NCBI RefSeq assembly: GCF_964355755.1
Contig: NC_092670.1
Coordinates: forward strand, 34,399,795-34,463,794
DNA length: 64,000 nt
Source of the DNA: Antedon mediterranea
Taxonomy: Eukaryota > Echinodermata > Crinoidea > Comatulida > Antedonidae
Direction: 5' to 3'
Shown: in pieces, positions 26,701 through 35,937 of the stretch
How the letters are laid out: every line of letters starts with the position of its first letter
Position numbering within the stretch: the stretch's first letter is position 1
Position numbers and translations under genes: made by a program
Notes under the pieces: generated by a model
Databases searched by the model: none
What the model was told of the DNA's origin: nothing
The model's input: the letters and a program-made list of their open reading frames with translations, nothing else

Positions 26701-29700
26701 GGACATAATGATGTCATATCACTATTATTATTATTATTTATTGCCAAAAACCAGTTACAAACAAAAACACAGAAACTAAGGGAGTAGGCAGGAACCTAAA
26801 AGTGAACCTAATCACTATAACAAGAGTTCAGGTTCCGTACTCCCAAAGTAACAACAATGATATATAATAAACTATATAAAAATATTTAAATAACAAATAG
26901 ACGAATCAACAGTGTCAATATAAAATAAACGGATAAATACCATATTTGGGCATATCACCACCATATTTGTGCACATCACACTTTTTTTGTCAAACTAGTT
27001 TTATAGTGTAAACAGCTTTGAATGAGGACCAACCTCAAGGTAAACTTGTCTCAGTTGGCCCTTCAACATGGATGCAAAATATGAAGTAATAATACATAAT
27101 AAGAAATTGATAAAAATGTTTGATTTCTTTTATAATAATAGGAAGCTTGTTCCATTGTTGTAATAATATGAAAGAATAATCTGTATTAATAACAACTGTA
27201 TTCAAATCTTTTAGTAGTTTTTCACCTTCAACCAGTAAAGTCCCTGACCCAGTTAGTGCTGCACCAGCACCTGTACCAAAACCAACGCATGTTTGGAAGG
27301 GTAGTGTCTTTATGCCAGATGTTGCAAAGTTCAACTCTGCTGCCTTCCAGGTTTCAGGAAACACCAAACATTTATCAGGCGTAAGATGTTGGTTTATTAT
27401 ATTTTAGATGGCTTTAGCATGAGTGGCCGAGCGGTTAAGACAATGGAACCGTAATTACATAGCCATAACATTGGCAAGGGTCCGAGGCTCACTCGCTCCA
27501 TGGTTCTGGTGGTAGAATGAATCTTCTCGGATAAGGACTATAAACAGTACGTCCAGTGTACATCAAAACAACATTTATGCAACATCAACAGATAGTTTAC
27601 ATAATTTATGGTCAAGACACACAGAAATCAAAGTGGCTTGTCTTTGTAGTCCCTGAGCATAAAACATAAATCATAGACGGACGCATTACTATTACAAATA
27701 ATGAAAAAAAAAAAATATGTATATACAAAGTAAGATCAAGCTTAATAGAAATATAAAGCATAGCTCATGTGCACTTAAGAACCTAGTACATCTTTCGAGA
27801 CGAGTAGGGGGGTTACCCTGGTGTACTAGAACATCGCAGCCACTGATCACAACTGGGCTCTCTGGGAGAGACCAGTTTTTGACTGAAGAGGTCACCCAGT
27901 ATAAATAATACTGAAATGCTTTATTTGTCCATCATCATCATAAAATAAAAACATAAATTCTTCTTGAAGATTGACAATTATTAGTACAATAATAAATAGA
28001 TATACAACATAATATATTATATACACACACATAATTGCACAAAAAATATAAGTTATGAAACACGGTGTAAAAATGACTAGGTATTAATATTGAATAGGAT
28101 TCAGGAGATTAAAATAGTTTAAAACAGCTTTAAAAGGATTAAAAACAGCTTTAAAAGGATTCAAACCATTAGAATGTTCCTAAAACCTTTACAATTTATA
28201 AGTTGCTAAAATTTCAAATAGATAGAAATAAATAATAACAAACAATAATACATATTTTTTTAAGATGATTTGATTTAATACATTTACACATTTAATCGGA
28301 GAGCTTATTGTTAGGATTGAAATTGCAAACCATCTATTTTCTTTACAGAGTCTTGGAAATCAAATTCACATTTGTGGTCGGATACCAAAAGAAGCAGTTT
28401 GGGATTATTTCAAGAAACTGAGTATGGCCAGCACGACAGAACTTATCGTCATACGATTACACGTCGCTGATGACAATGACAAATCCGGGTACATAGCCTT
28501 ATACCAGTACTTTCAGACTCGTAACCGTATCGGCGTGGTTGGTAGTGCAAAATCACCGGTTAAGGATATGTATATTTTACCGTTGCCATCGACGGAGGAG
28601 TTGCACTCATCGATTGGGAAACTATCTTCACCTGGTGAGTATAAAAAGATGAGCTGATAACTGATCAATCGAGAAAAAGTACTATTAAACGACCACTTTT
28701 TTAAATAACTCTAAACATTTTGTTTTGTAGGTTTGGAGAAAATAAGGCCACATCTTCTTCTAGGACTTGTAGTACGTTACAGAGAATCACCACAATGGGG
28801 CCCAAGTTCTTCATCTTCTGGCAAAGTCCGTCCTAGTCGTCAAACAATGTCGTCATCTCAGCGCCGTTCAATAGACGGTTACCAAGGTAGCGTGTCGAGG
28901 AAAGAGCGCAGATCTGTTAAGGAAGGACCAGAAGAAAAAAAAGCCAAAAGGTCGATGTCGTTACCAGATTCAGATTATTTTATACAGGGCAAGCAAATGG
29001 AAGATCCCATCGTGGCAGAATATACCTGCGCTGATCGGTCCAAACTTCTTGAGGATGTCATGGAAGCTTATTCACCGTCGCAAGAGGAACGAGAGGCACC
29101 GTACGATCCTTCAGACGTACTTGATGACATTCCTCAACCGGTTTCTAAAACCGTTCCTGAAGCATCGACAAGTGGAAAGGTCGATGCAGGTAAGCTGACC
29201 TCGCTCCTTCAGAACGTTTCGCAAACCATACCACAAATTGGCACTGTAGATGATGTGCCATCGGAAGTGAAATCAAATTTATTAAAGACATTTGACTCTG
29301 ATTCTACAATGACTGAACAACAGCAACTTTTAATAATGTTAACTAAACAGGTTGAGGACGCAAAGAAAGCTCTTCTGGATAAGCAGATCGAGTCTTTACA
29401 ATCAAAGATAAATAATACGGTGTCTGAAGCTACCGAAGACGAGGCGTATGATCCTACGGCAGTTACTCCTTCACATATGACTCCGTCTTCTAGTGATGCC
29501 AAGACGGTAATGCAGGCATCCCCAGATTCCACTGTTACTCAACCCAAGTACAGTTACACGCCAGAGTATCAAGTTGGTAAAGGACCATACAAAGATCGTA
29601 ATCTAGAATATGTTGAAAACACGCACAAGTACACGCCATCTCCGGTGTCTTCCCCAAGACCGCCAGCCCAGAGGTCATCTCCAGCCCAATCGAACCAAGA

Positions 29701-29920
29701 TCCAAGAGATGCTAATAGATATACACAGGGTAACTACACAGAAAATGCTCCCTATCAACCTTCTCACCAAAGGTACCCGGACCACCATCCTTCTTCGCAC
29801 CGACGTCAGTTCAGGGAGGAACCATATGCGAGAGATCGTGATTACAGACGAGATCAGTGGCAAGATTCATACAGAGGACAGGGTTATAGGGGTCAGCGAG
29901 GTCGTCCGCAATACAAATGA
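11636..29920 (+). CDS. DIDO1: DIDO1/PHF3-like transcription regulator (PHD, TFIIS-M, SPOC)
   Basis: Sixteen exons (11636-11794, 13091-14318, 14420-14534, 17871-17980, 18771-18871, 19406-19480, 21453-21641, 22376-22571, 23094-23274, 24537-24696, 25237-25353, 25446-25559, 26003-26364, 27215-27380, 28349-28634, 28731-29920) join in phase to 4,749 bases, about 1,582 residues. Domains in order: acidic and Lys-rich N-terminus; PHD finger at about 491-536, a fold that in DIDO proteins reads H3K4 methylation; a Cys/His cluster (C605, C610, C621, C625, H629) as in DIDO1; TFIIS-like central domain about 765-877; a conserved SQHRAHLFDSNCKIC box at 949-963; SPOC domain about 1061-1205, which in PHF3 binds phosphorylated RNA polymerase II tail; then a disordered Arg/Gly/Tyr-rich tail. 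Invertebrates usually have one gene for the DIDO1/PHF3/SPOCD1 group, so the symbol means the group. The ATG at 11636 sits just after a possible acceptor (TTAATCACAG), so a non-coding exon may lie upstream. Confidence 0.93.
11959..12101. mobile_element. 143-bp MITE, ~53-bp inverted ends
   Basis: GAAATCAAATTTTCGTTTTT and the following bases return as reverse complement at the right end (the AACGTTGAAACTTACCA arm), leaving a short loop. In intron 1 of the DIDO1-like gene. Confidence 0.8.
12102..13090. other. rest of intron 1, with SINE scrap
   Basis: 12,336-12,400 holds a worn piece of the SINE family seen at 21.8 and 27.4 kb (ATCCTAGTGCATCTTTCGG). The remainder is AT-rich intron. Confidence 0.5.
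13091..14318 (+). CDS. DIDO1: DIDO1-like exon 2 (long charged N-terminal region)
   Basis: Acceptor ATATTTTTAG; in frame with exon 1 through EGVANMSAL. Encodes residues 54-462: Ser-rich, then long Lys/Glu-rich predicted helices and RRSSRLARN. Donor GTTTGT, phase 1. Confidence 0.9.
14420..14534 (+). CDS. DIDO1: DIDO1-like exon 3 (first half of PHD finger)
   Basis: Ends WCICQKPHGN, giving the first two zinc cysteines (C492, C494). Donor after ACAG, phase 2. Confidence 0.9.
14535..17870. other. intron 3 of the DIDO1-like gene
   Basis: 3.3 kb splitting the PHD finger. Apart from the foldback cluster at 15.7-16.5 kb no gene is seen. Confidence 0.7.
15735..16541. mobile_element. nested foldback element with TTTCGCAATCTTACGAATACG ends
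   Basis: The end sequence GGTTTCGCAATCTTACGAA plus AACGGATACG occurs near 15,737 and 15,813 and, inverted, near 16,070-16,115 and 16,490-16,540. The middle, 15,838-16,030, is repeated inverted at 16,128-16,320 (both carry CACTCGCTTTATGTTACGC or its complement). This looks like one element inserted into or copied onto another. Confidence 0.75.
17871..17980 (+). CDS. DIDO1: DIDO1-like exon 4 (second half of PHD finger)
   Basis: Acceptor ATTTTTTCAG. Encodes FMISCDTCSDWFHGTC through WFCPPC, completing the Cys4-His-Cys3 set (C506, C509, H514, C517, C533, C536). The Trp after CDTCSD is a normal part of the methyl-lysine cage. Confidence 0.93.
18145..18387 (-). mobile_element. tRNA-derived SINE with target-site duplication
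   Basis: On the minus strand: a tRNA-like head with B box GGTTCAAGTCC and an A-box-like TGGCTTGGTGG, and an A-run tail at 18,145. A 24-bp direct repeat flanks it at 18,121-18,144 and 18,388-18,411 (TTAAATATGGTAGTGATATG inside both), as expected for LINE-driven insertion. In intron 4. Confidence 0.8.
18771..18871 (+). CDS. DIDO1: DIDO1-like exon 5
   Basis: Acceptor TTTTATTCAG, donor GTTAGT. Encodes a charged linker (ENEKNGVSK through EKMAEFIK), phase 1 to 0. Confidence 0.85.
19406..19480 (+). CDS. DIDO1: DIDO1-like exon 6
   Basis: 25 codons, GMRKRKDSKS through KKTYTTVK, basic and nuclear-localisation-like. Acceptor TTTTACAG, donor GTAAAA. Confidence 0.75.
19968..20800. repeat. 21-bp minisatellite, about 39 units, in intron 6
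   Basis: Units vary around TCTGTCCTACTTCCACCTT. As 21 is a multiple of three, open frames appear in several phases on both strands; these encode only repeats and are not genes. Confidence 0.97.
20801..21452. other. end of intron 6, nothing recognised
   Basis: AT-rich sequence with no gene or clear repeat before the exon 7 acceptor. Confidence 0.6.
21453..21641 (+). CDS. DIDO1: DIDO1-like exon 7 (Cys/His cluster)
   Basis: Encodes QACVNSTC, then VYCSNECIVEHAKESM, a zinc-type cluster typical of DIDO1. Acceptor TATTGTTAG, donor GTGAGT, phase 0 to 0. Confidence 0.9.
21778..22072 (-). mobile_element. SINE with tRNA-like head
   Basis: Minus-strand head: AATTACGTAGCCATAACATC then AAGGGTTCGTGGCTC (B-box-like). 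The body matches the copy at 27.4-27.9 kb (TACATCTTTCGAGACGAGTA). In intron 7. Confidence 0.7.
22241..22358. mobile_element. MITE of the TCTACACTATCA family
   Basis: Left end GCTCTGTCTACACTATCA; inner palindromic arms ATGTGCC and GGGCACATCACAC. Ends under 20 bp from the exon 8 acceptor. Confidence 0.6.
22376..22571 (+). CDS. DIDO1: DIDO1-like exon 8
   Basis: Acceptor TACATTTCAG, donor GTAAGG. Encodes a linker with NNLLEWLTKHPTYEVIKPK. A MITE ends just upstream of the acceptor. Confidence 0.85.
23094..23274 (+). CDS. DIDO1: DIDO1-like exon 9 (start of TFIIS-like domain)
   Basis: Holds a short Pro-Lys-Pro-Thr repeat and then DELRLSVRKALLDAFLTR, the opening helix of the TFIIS central domain. 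Phase 1 to 2. Confidence 0.9.
23585..24413 (+). mobile_element. piggyBac-like element, 821 bp, with transposase N-terminus remnant
   Basis: TTAA at 23585-23588 and 24410-24413 flank inverted ends CACTTTCACCGCC / GGCGGTGAAAGTG. Inside, near 23,945-24,057, a frame reads DEAIAEIFANSDSENEYLLS, the acidic start typical of piggyBac transposases, then stops. A 117-bp segment (GGCTTTTTATTGCAGAATTT...) is tandemly repeated at about 23,660-23,888. It lies in intron 9 and cannot move by itself. Confidence 0.8.
24537..24696 (+). CDS. DIDO1: DIDO1-like exon 10 (TFIIS-like domain core)
   Basis: Encodes IEENLFKVHRDVSTKYKTKY and VFNIKDSKNQ, diagnostic for the TFIIS-M fold of DIDO1/PHF3. Confidence 0.94.
25237..25353 (+). 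CDS. DIDO1: DIDO1-like exon 11 (end of TFIIS-like domain)
   Basis: Encodes GLFRRILNKDLTAKKLV and SEELASKELLEWRERE. Acceptor TTCTGTAG, donor GTAAGC. Confidence 0.94.
25446..25559 (+). CDS. DIDO1: DIDO1-like exon 12
   Basis: Acceptor TTCTTCCTCAG, only 92 bp after exon 11; donor GTGAGT. Charged linker, TLDMIKQEEE through NYTALE. Confidence 0.9.
25716..25815. mobile_element. MITE of the TCTACACTATCA family
   Basis: Contains GTGATGTGCCCATATATGG and the right end TTGATAGTATAGACAGAGC. In intron 12. Confidence 0.6.
26003..26364 (+). CDS. DIDO1: DIDO1-like exon 13 (conserved Cys box)
   Basis: Encodes LLDDTTSQHRAHLFDSNCKI plus CTG, nearly the same as the DIDO1 box between TFIIS-M and SPOC. Ends with the acidic EDEEYDPTET, a motif that returns in exon 16. 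Confidence 0.93.
26645..27019. mobile_element. MITE of the TCTACACTATCA family, split by another insertion
   Basis: The left half ends near 26,722 and the right half resumes near 26,938. Between them lies about 215 bp of unrelated repeat starting in a (TTA)n run. In intron 13. Confidence 0.6.
27215..27380 (+). CDS. DIDO1: DIDO1-like exon 14 (start of SPOC domain)
   Basis: Encodes HVWKGSVFMPDVAKFNSAAF, the first strand region of SPOC. Phase 2 to 0. Confidence 0.9.
27414..27900 (+). mobile_element. SINE with tRNA-like head, interrupted
   Basis: The head GAGTGGCCGAGCGGTTAAGA is a good tRNA Leu/Ser-type A-box region. The body continues to about 27,566, then resumes at about 27,763 (CTAGTACATCTTTCGAGACG), with roughly 196 bp inserted between. 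Same family as 21.8 kb. In intron 14. Confidence 0.7.
28349..28634 (+). CDS. DIDO1: DIDO1-like exon 15 (SPOC core)
   Basis: Encodes IHICGRIPKEAVWDYFKKL, QYFQTRNRIGVVG and VKDMYILPL, the core of the SPOC fold. Phase 0 to 1. Confidence 0.95.
28731..29920 (+). CDS. DIDO1: DIDO1-like exon 16 (SPOC end and disordered tail)
   Basis: Finishes SPOC with RPHLLLGLVVRYRE. The rest is disordered: two more Glu-x-x-Tyr-Asp-Pro motifs (APYDPSD, EAYDPTA) and a C-terminus rich in Arg, Tyr and Gly that suggests RNA or condensate contacts. Stop TGA at 29918-29920. Confidence 0.95.
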
Positions 29921-30001
29921 GCAATCGTATCTTCATATAGAACCATTCAGTAATTTTTAACTTTTTTTTAAAATCATGACCATGCCTACATTTGCTGTTA
30001 C

Positions 30002-30007
30002 AATAAA
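30002..30007 (+). promoter_or_regulatory. candidate poly(A) signal of the DIDO1-like gene
   Basis: AATAAA 82 bp after the stop codon. Later signals are also possible. Confidence 0.4.
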
Positions 30008-30164
30008 ACCCCTCCATTTGGTCCCCTCTATTTGGGGACACCCCTATTAAGACACCCCTATTAAGACACTTTCCCATGAAATGGGAATATAGGTTTTAAC
30101 ACAATGACTAACTGTAATTCAGGGACACCATGATATGGACTAGGGACACTACAACAAACTTCTA

Positions 30165-30455
30165 ATCCTGGAGCACCCTATTAAAATGGGGGTGGCAGAA
30201 ACACCCTATTAAAATGGGGAGAAACACCCTATTAAAATTGGGGAGGGAGAAACAGCCTATTAAAATGGGAGAAGGAGAAACACCCTATTAAAATGGAGGA
30301 GGGAGAAACATCCTATTAAAATAGGGGAGGGAGAAACACCCTATTAAAATAGGGGAGGGAGAAACACCCTATTAAAATAGGGGAGGGAGAAACACCCTAT
30401 TAAAATGGGGGAGGGAGAAACACCCTATTAAAATGGGGGAGGGAGAAACACTCTA
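30165..30455. repeat. ~28-bp minisatellite just after the DIDO1-like gene
   Basis: About ten units of AAACACCCTATTAAAATGGG followed by a purine run. Possibly in the 3' UTR if a distal poly(A) site is used. Confidence 0.95.
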
Positions 30456-31450
30456 TTGTGTTCTACTGTTTTGGTATAAGTGTCTGTGTATATTAGTACC
30501 ACAAATGATCAGAGAAGTATGTAGGCAATAACAGTGTTATGGACATTGTTTTTTTATATAGCACTGCAACACAAATCTAGTCATTTATGGTAAATCAATA
30601 TTGTGCTGAGATACTTTTAAACCGAATGTGACTTATTTCATTATTGTAATGGTTCTATTTTCTGTTTATTTATATATGAAGTATATATATAAAATTTGAA
30701 ATTAAAGTATATATATATTGGGGCGACTTTTTCTCATTCTCACAGATTTCCTCATCTTTATCGTTTCAAATTAATTAATTAAATTTCAGTATATCACCGG
30801 GCGGTTTAGAATTAATGTTCATTGCCTGATGTGTTTATATATATGTATATATTCTGTACTTACAAACTGAACATAGATGTATGGAATTAACTTGCTTTTC
30901 GCATGCTTGTTCTATTATATGAATTTAAATGGTTTTATTTAAGGTTTAATATACATTTTTTTGCATTGTTTTAGAAATGCATGCATGTCATATCCAGTGA
31001 GTCAATCATTTTAAATATTCAGTGTGTTAAGAACTAGTGCCGTTCCACTGTACGACATTGAAAGATCCATTTAGTAGCAAACTCAGTTTTAACTAATATA
31101 AATTATGTTGTCAGTATAATTCCTATAAAACAATAGTCGCTTGCCTGAAATGACTGCTTGTCTCAGAATGTAACCATTTAAAAAGAAAAACAATTCTGAT
31201 TTTGTAAGAGCTTTCAACATTCTGGGGAGTTTTCAGATTAGTAGAAATCAGGGTTTCACTCCTTGTTAGGCCTAGCAACGATCGTTTTATGATTTTAGTC
31301 CGTAAGAGTACAGTTTGTGTATCTTATCTCCAAATGATATTTTAATTTATTTTACATGAAAATGACAAATTAAATGTTGTGTTTAACATTAAAATATTTT
31401 TTATGTAATGTATATTACTAATTGTATGATGTACTGTAATATTGCGTTTT
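30456..31450. other. region downstream of DIDO1-like gene, no gene seen
   Basis: AT-rich; may be distal 3' UTR. No coding frame or repeat family recognised. Confidence 0.5.
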
Positions 31451-31934
31451 TGTTATGCTATTCTGCACATGTCACATGATTATAATATAGTAATGACACT
31501 TGGCTATTTCTCGTAAATTCCTTGTACTATAGTACAGGAATTTTTTTTCGAAAAATTACCGAAATATTTCCTTTTTAAGATATGTTGAGGTACCGTAAAT
31601 CTTCTAATTGTAACCGTGGGTTATTATTCTTTGATTGTTTTTTAGGGTGGGTTACTATTAGAGTAGTTGGTTTTATTACTAATCTTAAATTAGGCACCTG
31701 AAAATAGTAACCCACCGCAACTTTTCCGGTCAGAAAATCATAGCAAAATAATAAAACAGTTTAAGAAAACACTCAATCCTCCCCACTCCTGAGATCAACA
31801 TGCATTATCTCCTTCTTTTCAAAATACATCATAAACGACCAATCTTCATAAATGTCATTTTGTCAATAGTTTTTGTGACTCTAATATTAACCCCCATGGG
31901 TTATTACTGTATTATAGATTATCATTGACTTATA

Positions 31935-32860
31935 AGGTGGTTACTATTAGAAGGAGGGGGAGTTAATATTAGAAGGGGAGTTAATATTAGAAGGGGAGTT
32001 ACTATTAGAAGGGGGAGTTACTATTAGAAGGGGGAGTTACTATTAGAAGGGGGAGTTACTATTAGAAGGGGGAGTTACTATTAGAGGGGGAGTTACTATT
32101 AGAGGGGGGAGTTACTATTTGAAGGGTGGGGGATTACTATTAGAAGGGGATGGTTACTATTAGAAGGGGGTGGTTACTATTAGAAGGGGGAGTTACTATT
32201 AGAAGGGGAGTTACTATTAGAAGGGGAGTTACTATTAGAAGGGGGGGGGGGGGGTTACTATTAGAAGGGGGGGGGGGGTTACTATTAGAAGGGGTGGTTA
32301 CTATTAGAAGGGGGTGGTTACTATTAGAAGGGGGTTACTATTAGAAGGCGGGGGGGGGGGGTTACTATTAGAAGGGGTGGTTACTATTAGAAGGGGGTTA
32401 CTATTAGAAGGGTGGGTGGTTACTATTAGAAGGGGGTGGTTACTATTAGAAGGAGGGGGAGTTACTATTAGAAGGGGGTTACTATTAGAAGGGGGTTACT
32501 ATTAGAAGGGGGTTATTATTAGAAGGGGTTACTATTAGAAGGGGGTGGTTACTATTAGAAGGGGGGGGGGTGTTACTATTAGAAGGGGGGGGGTTACTAT
32601 TAGAAGGGGGAGTGGTTACTATTAGAAGGGGGAGTGGTTACTATTAGAAGGGGGAGTGGTTACTATTAGAAGGGGTTTACTATTAGAAGAGGGGGGGGGG
32701 TACTATTAGAAGGGTTTACTATTAGAAGGGTGGGTGGTTACTATTAGAAGGGGGTGGTTACTATTAGAAGGGGGTTTACTATTAGAAGGTGGTGGGGGTG
32801 ACTATTAGAAGGGAGGTGGGGGGTTACTATTAGAGTGTGGGTTAATATTAGAAGATTTAC
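31935..32860. repeat. G-rich minisatellite (GTTACTATTAGAAGGGGG)n
   Basis: More than 40 units of 18-25 bp; the G run varies from 3 to about 12. It is embedded in a copy of the satellite that follows it. Confidence 0.97.
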
Positions 32861-35725
32861 GGTAACATGCCCAGACCACATTATGTGGTTCTGCGCATGA
32901 CATTATATCAAAAAAGGGTCGAAAAATGGCCAAAATATCCACTTTTTAAAATAAGTTGAGGTAACATGCGCAGACGACATTATGTGTGATTCTGCGCATT
33001 CCAGTAAGTAAATAAACAAAAGGGTCGAAATTTGGATATTTATCGTTAATTGCCCAAGTTTCCAAGTTCCCAAAATAATTAATTAATTTCCCTGTACTAT
33101 GGTACTGTACAGGGATTTTTTCTAAAAGTTGACAAAATATCGACTTTCTAAAATAAGTTAGGGTAACATTCTCAGACAAAATTATGTGATTCTGCGCATT
33201 CCAGTAAGTCAATAATCAAAATGGTCCAAATTTGGATATTTATCGTTAATTGCCCAAGTTTCCAAGTTCCCAAAATAATTAATTAATTTTCCTGTACTAT
33301 GGTACAGAGTTTTTTTTTTTATAAAAATTACCAAAATATCTACTTTTAGAAATAATAGGAGGTAACATGCGCAGACGACATTATGTGTAATTCTGCGCAT
33401 TCCAGTAAGTAAATAAACAAAATGGTCAACATTTGGCTAAATTTTCCTGTACAGGAACTTTTTCGAAAAATGGCCAAAATATCCACTTTTTAAAATAAGT
33501 TAAGGTAACATGCGGAGACAACACTATGTGATTCTGCGCATTCCAGTAAGTCAATAAACAAAGGAGGTCGAAATTTGGCTATTTTTCGTAATTTCCCTGT
33601 ACTATAATAGTACAGGGATTTTTTCTAAAAGTTGCCAAAATATTGATAGTCCATGGGCTGGAGGGGGTTACCGTGCACCCCCCCCCCCCCCCTCCACAGT
33701 TAAACTTCTTTGGTATCATTTTCTTCCCACGGACAATAAATATAGGGATGCATTGTATGTACTTGCGTCATTTGTAATGATCATCAGTGTTTTATCTTCA
33801 AATATTTTTTGGGGTAGGGGGTAACATTTATCCTAATAACCCAAGAATTCAACATCTAATTAGTATTATCTTAGTAACATTGTGTAGCATACATCTTTTA
33901 AAATCTTTTAAAATTTAAATAAAATTAATCGGAAGATTATTAAGGTCAGTAGAGGTCAAAAGGTCATTGACCTTTGGCAAAATGCAAATTTTTCCCAAAA
34001 TATAGATAAATTTCAATATCGTATCTACAATTTTCAATATTTTGTATCTTAATTGTGTTTTACTTGTGCTTACTGACAAATTGAATAAGAAAATATATGT
34101 TAACAAGATAAAAATTGCAGTTCATTATATACAAATTGTTATTTTTTATTGTTAAAAATTGTAATAAAAATACATTTTTTGGGGTAGGGGGTAATAATAA
34201 TAGCAATAACCCAAGAATCAAACATCTAATTAGTATGGTCTTGGTGTCGTTGTGTAGTATTCGTGTTTTTTAATCATATGGAATTTTAATACAATTAATT
34301 GAACCATTTTTAAGGTCAGTAGAGGTCAAATAGGTCACTGACCTTTTGCAAAATTGAAAATATTTGCCATAATGAGATACATTTCAATATCAAATCTCTA
34401 ATTTTTTCAATACTTTTCATTTTAATTGTGTTTTACTTGTGTTTACTGACATTGAATAACAAAATATGTGTTAACATGAAAAAAATTGCAGTGCATTAAT
34501 ACCATTGTCATGTAATTTTATTATTCTTCAAAATTGCAATAAAAAGACATTTTTGGGGTAGCGGGATTTTTTCTAAAAATTGCCAAAATATCATTTTAAT
34601 AATAGGAGGTAACATGCGCAGACCACATTATGTGATTCTGCGCATTCCAGTAAGTCAATAAACAAAAGGGTCGAAATTTTGCTATTTTTGTTAATTTCCC
34701 TGTACTATGGTACAGGGATTTTTTTCTAAAAATTGCCAAAATATCTACTTTTTAAAATAAGTTAAGGTAATATGCTCAGACGTAAAATAAGTCAATAATC
34801 AAAAGGGTCAAAATTTGGATATTTATCGTTAATTTATAGTACAGGGATTTTTTTTCTAAAAGTTGCCAAAATATCGACTTTTAAAAATAAGTTGAGGTAA
34901 CATGCGAAGACCACATTATGTGATTCTGCGCATTCCAGTAAAGTCAGTAAACAATAGGGTCGAAATTTGGCTATATTTCGTTAATTTCCAAAATATCGAC
35001 TTTTAAAAATAAGTTGAGGTAACATGCGCAGACCACATTATGTAATTCTGCGCATGCGATTATGTAAACAAATATGGGTTGAAAAAAAATCCAAAATCGT
35101 ATATTTAATGTGAATCTTGAAGGCAATGTTATGTTCAAAATGTCTTTATTTATCAATGTAAAACTATTACATTTTTATCACAGTATTTAGATAAACCACA
35201 ATCTTATAATACAATATATCATTTTATCATAGGCCTACCTAATATCAATTTTTAATGCAAAATGTTAATCTTTATACCGTTTTAGGCTCTGTAATATATA
35301 TTTTCTCTGTATACTTAATTGTTTTATCATATTTATATTTTAACATATTTTATATAATCTATTATGTATTGAAGTAACATGCGCAGACCGCATTATGTTA
35401 TTCTGCGCATATCATGTGTTTTATATAACACCTAAATAAATTCCTGTCATTTGATTAGACGATTGTGGGTCATATGGCGTGCAATAGTATACAAATAATG
35501 AATGTTTATGAGTGTAATGGTACAAATAATGGCATGAGGTGAATGATAAGAGGTTATATTAACCAATTATGTCAAAAAACAACAACAAAGTTGAAATGTG
35601 AATTGTGATAATTTCCCACTACTGTACAGGGATTTTTTTCGAAAAAATTCCAAAATATTTTTACTGTAATTAGATAAATTGTGCAGACCATATAATGTGA
35701 TTCTACGCATGTCACATCATGATAT
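32860..35725. repeat. palindrome-rich satellite
   Basis: Irregular units carry two palindromes: a ~30-bp one opening TGCGCAGA and closing TCTGCGCA (near 32,867, 32,967, 33,165, 33,367, 33,511, 34,614, 34,902, 35,025, 35,378), and a 20-bp one, CCCTGTACTATGGTACAGGG. A worn unit also lies at 31,450-31,600. Small ORFs here are repeat-derived. Confidence 0.85.
33812..34555. repeat. ~370-bp tandem duplication with AGGTCA clusters
   Basis: Two diverged copies (33,812-34,184 and 34,185-34,555) each carry three AGGTCA half-sites and an inverted TGACCT, at 33,942-33,972 and 34,312-34,343. Confidence 0.8.
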
Positions 35726-35937
35726 GGTAACCAGTTATGTAAACAGATATTTATTAATTTTATTTCTAATAAAATTGCCAATTTTTTGACAATATATTAT
35801 ATTATATTATATATAATGCGCATATAAATTAGATGCAAGAATTATAATGATAAAGAAATTATAACGAAATAAAATTATCGAAATTTGCTATTTTTTTACA
35901 AAATCTCAATATACAGTAATCCATAGAATCATAATTG

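Noticed and set aside
32150-32505. Small ORFs with repeated VTIRRG / LLLEGG
   Set aside because: Products of the G-rich minisatellite.
30165-32860. Regular repeats that might suggest a CRISPR array
   Set aside because: No unique spacers of constant length, and the genome is plainly eukaryotic with spliced genes.
32946-35156. Minus-strand ORFs with HNVVCACYL
   Set aside because: Repeat-derived: the same palindromic satellite unit translated several times.
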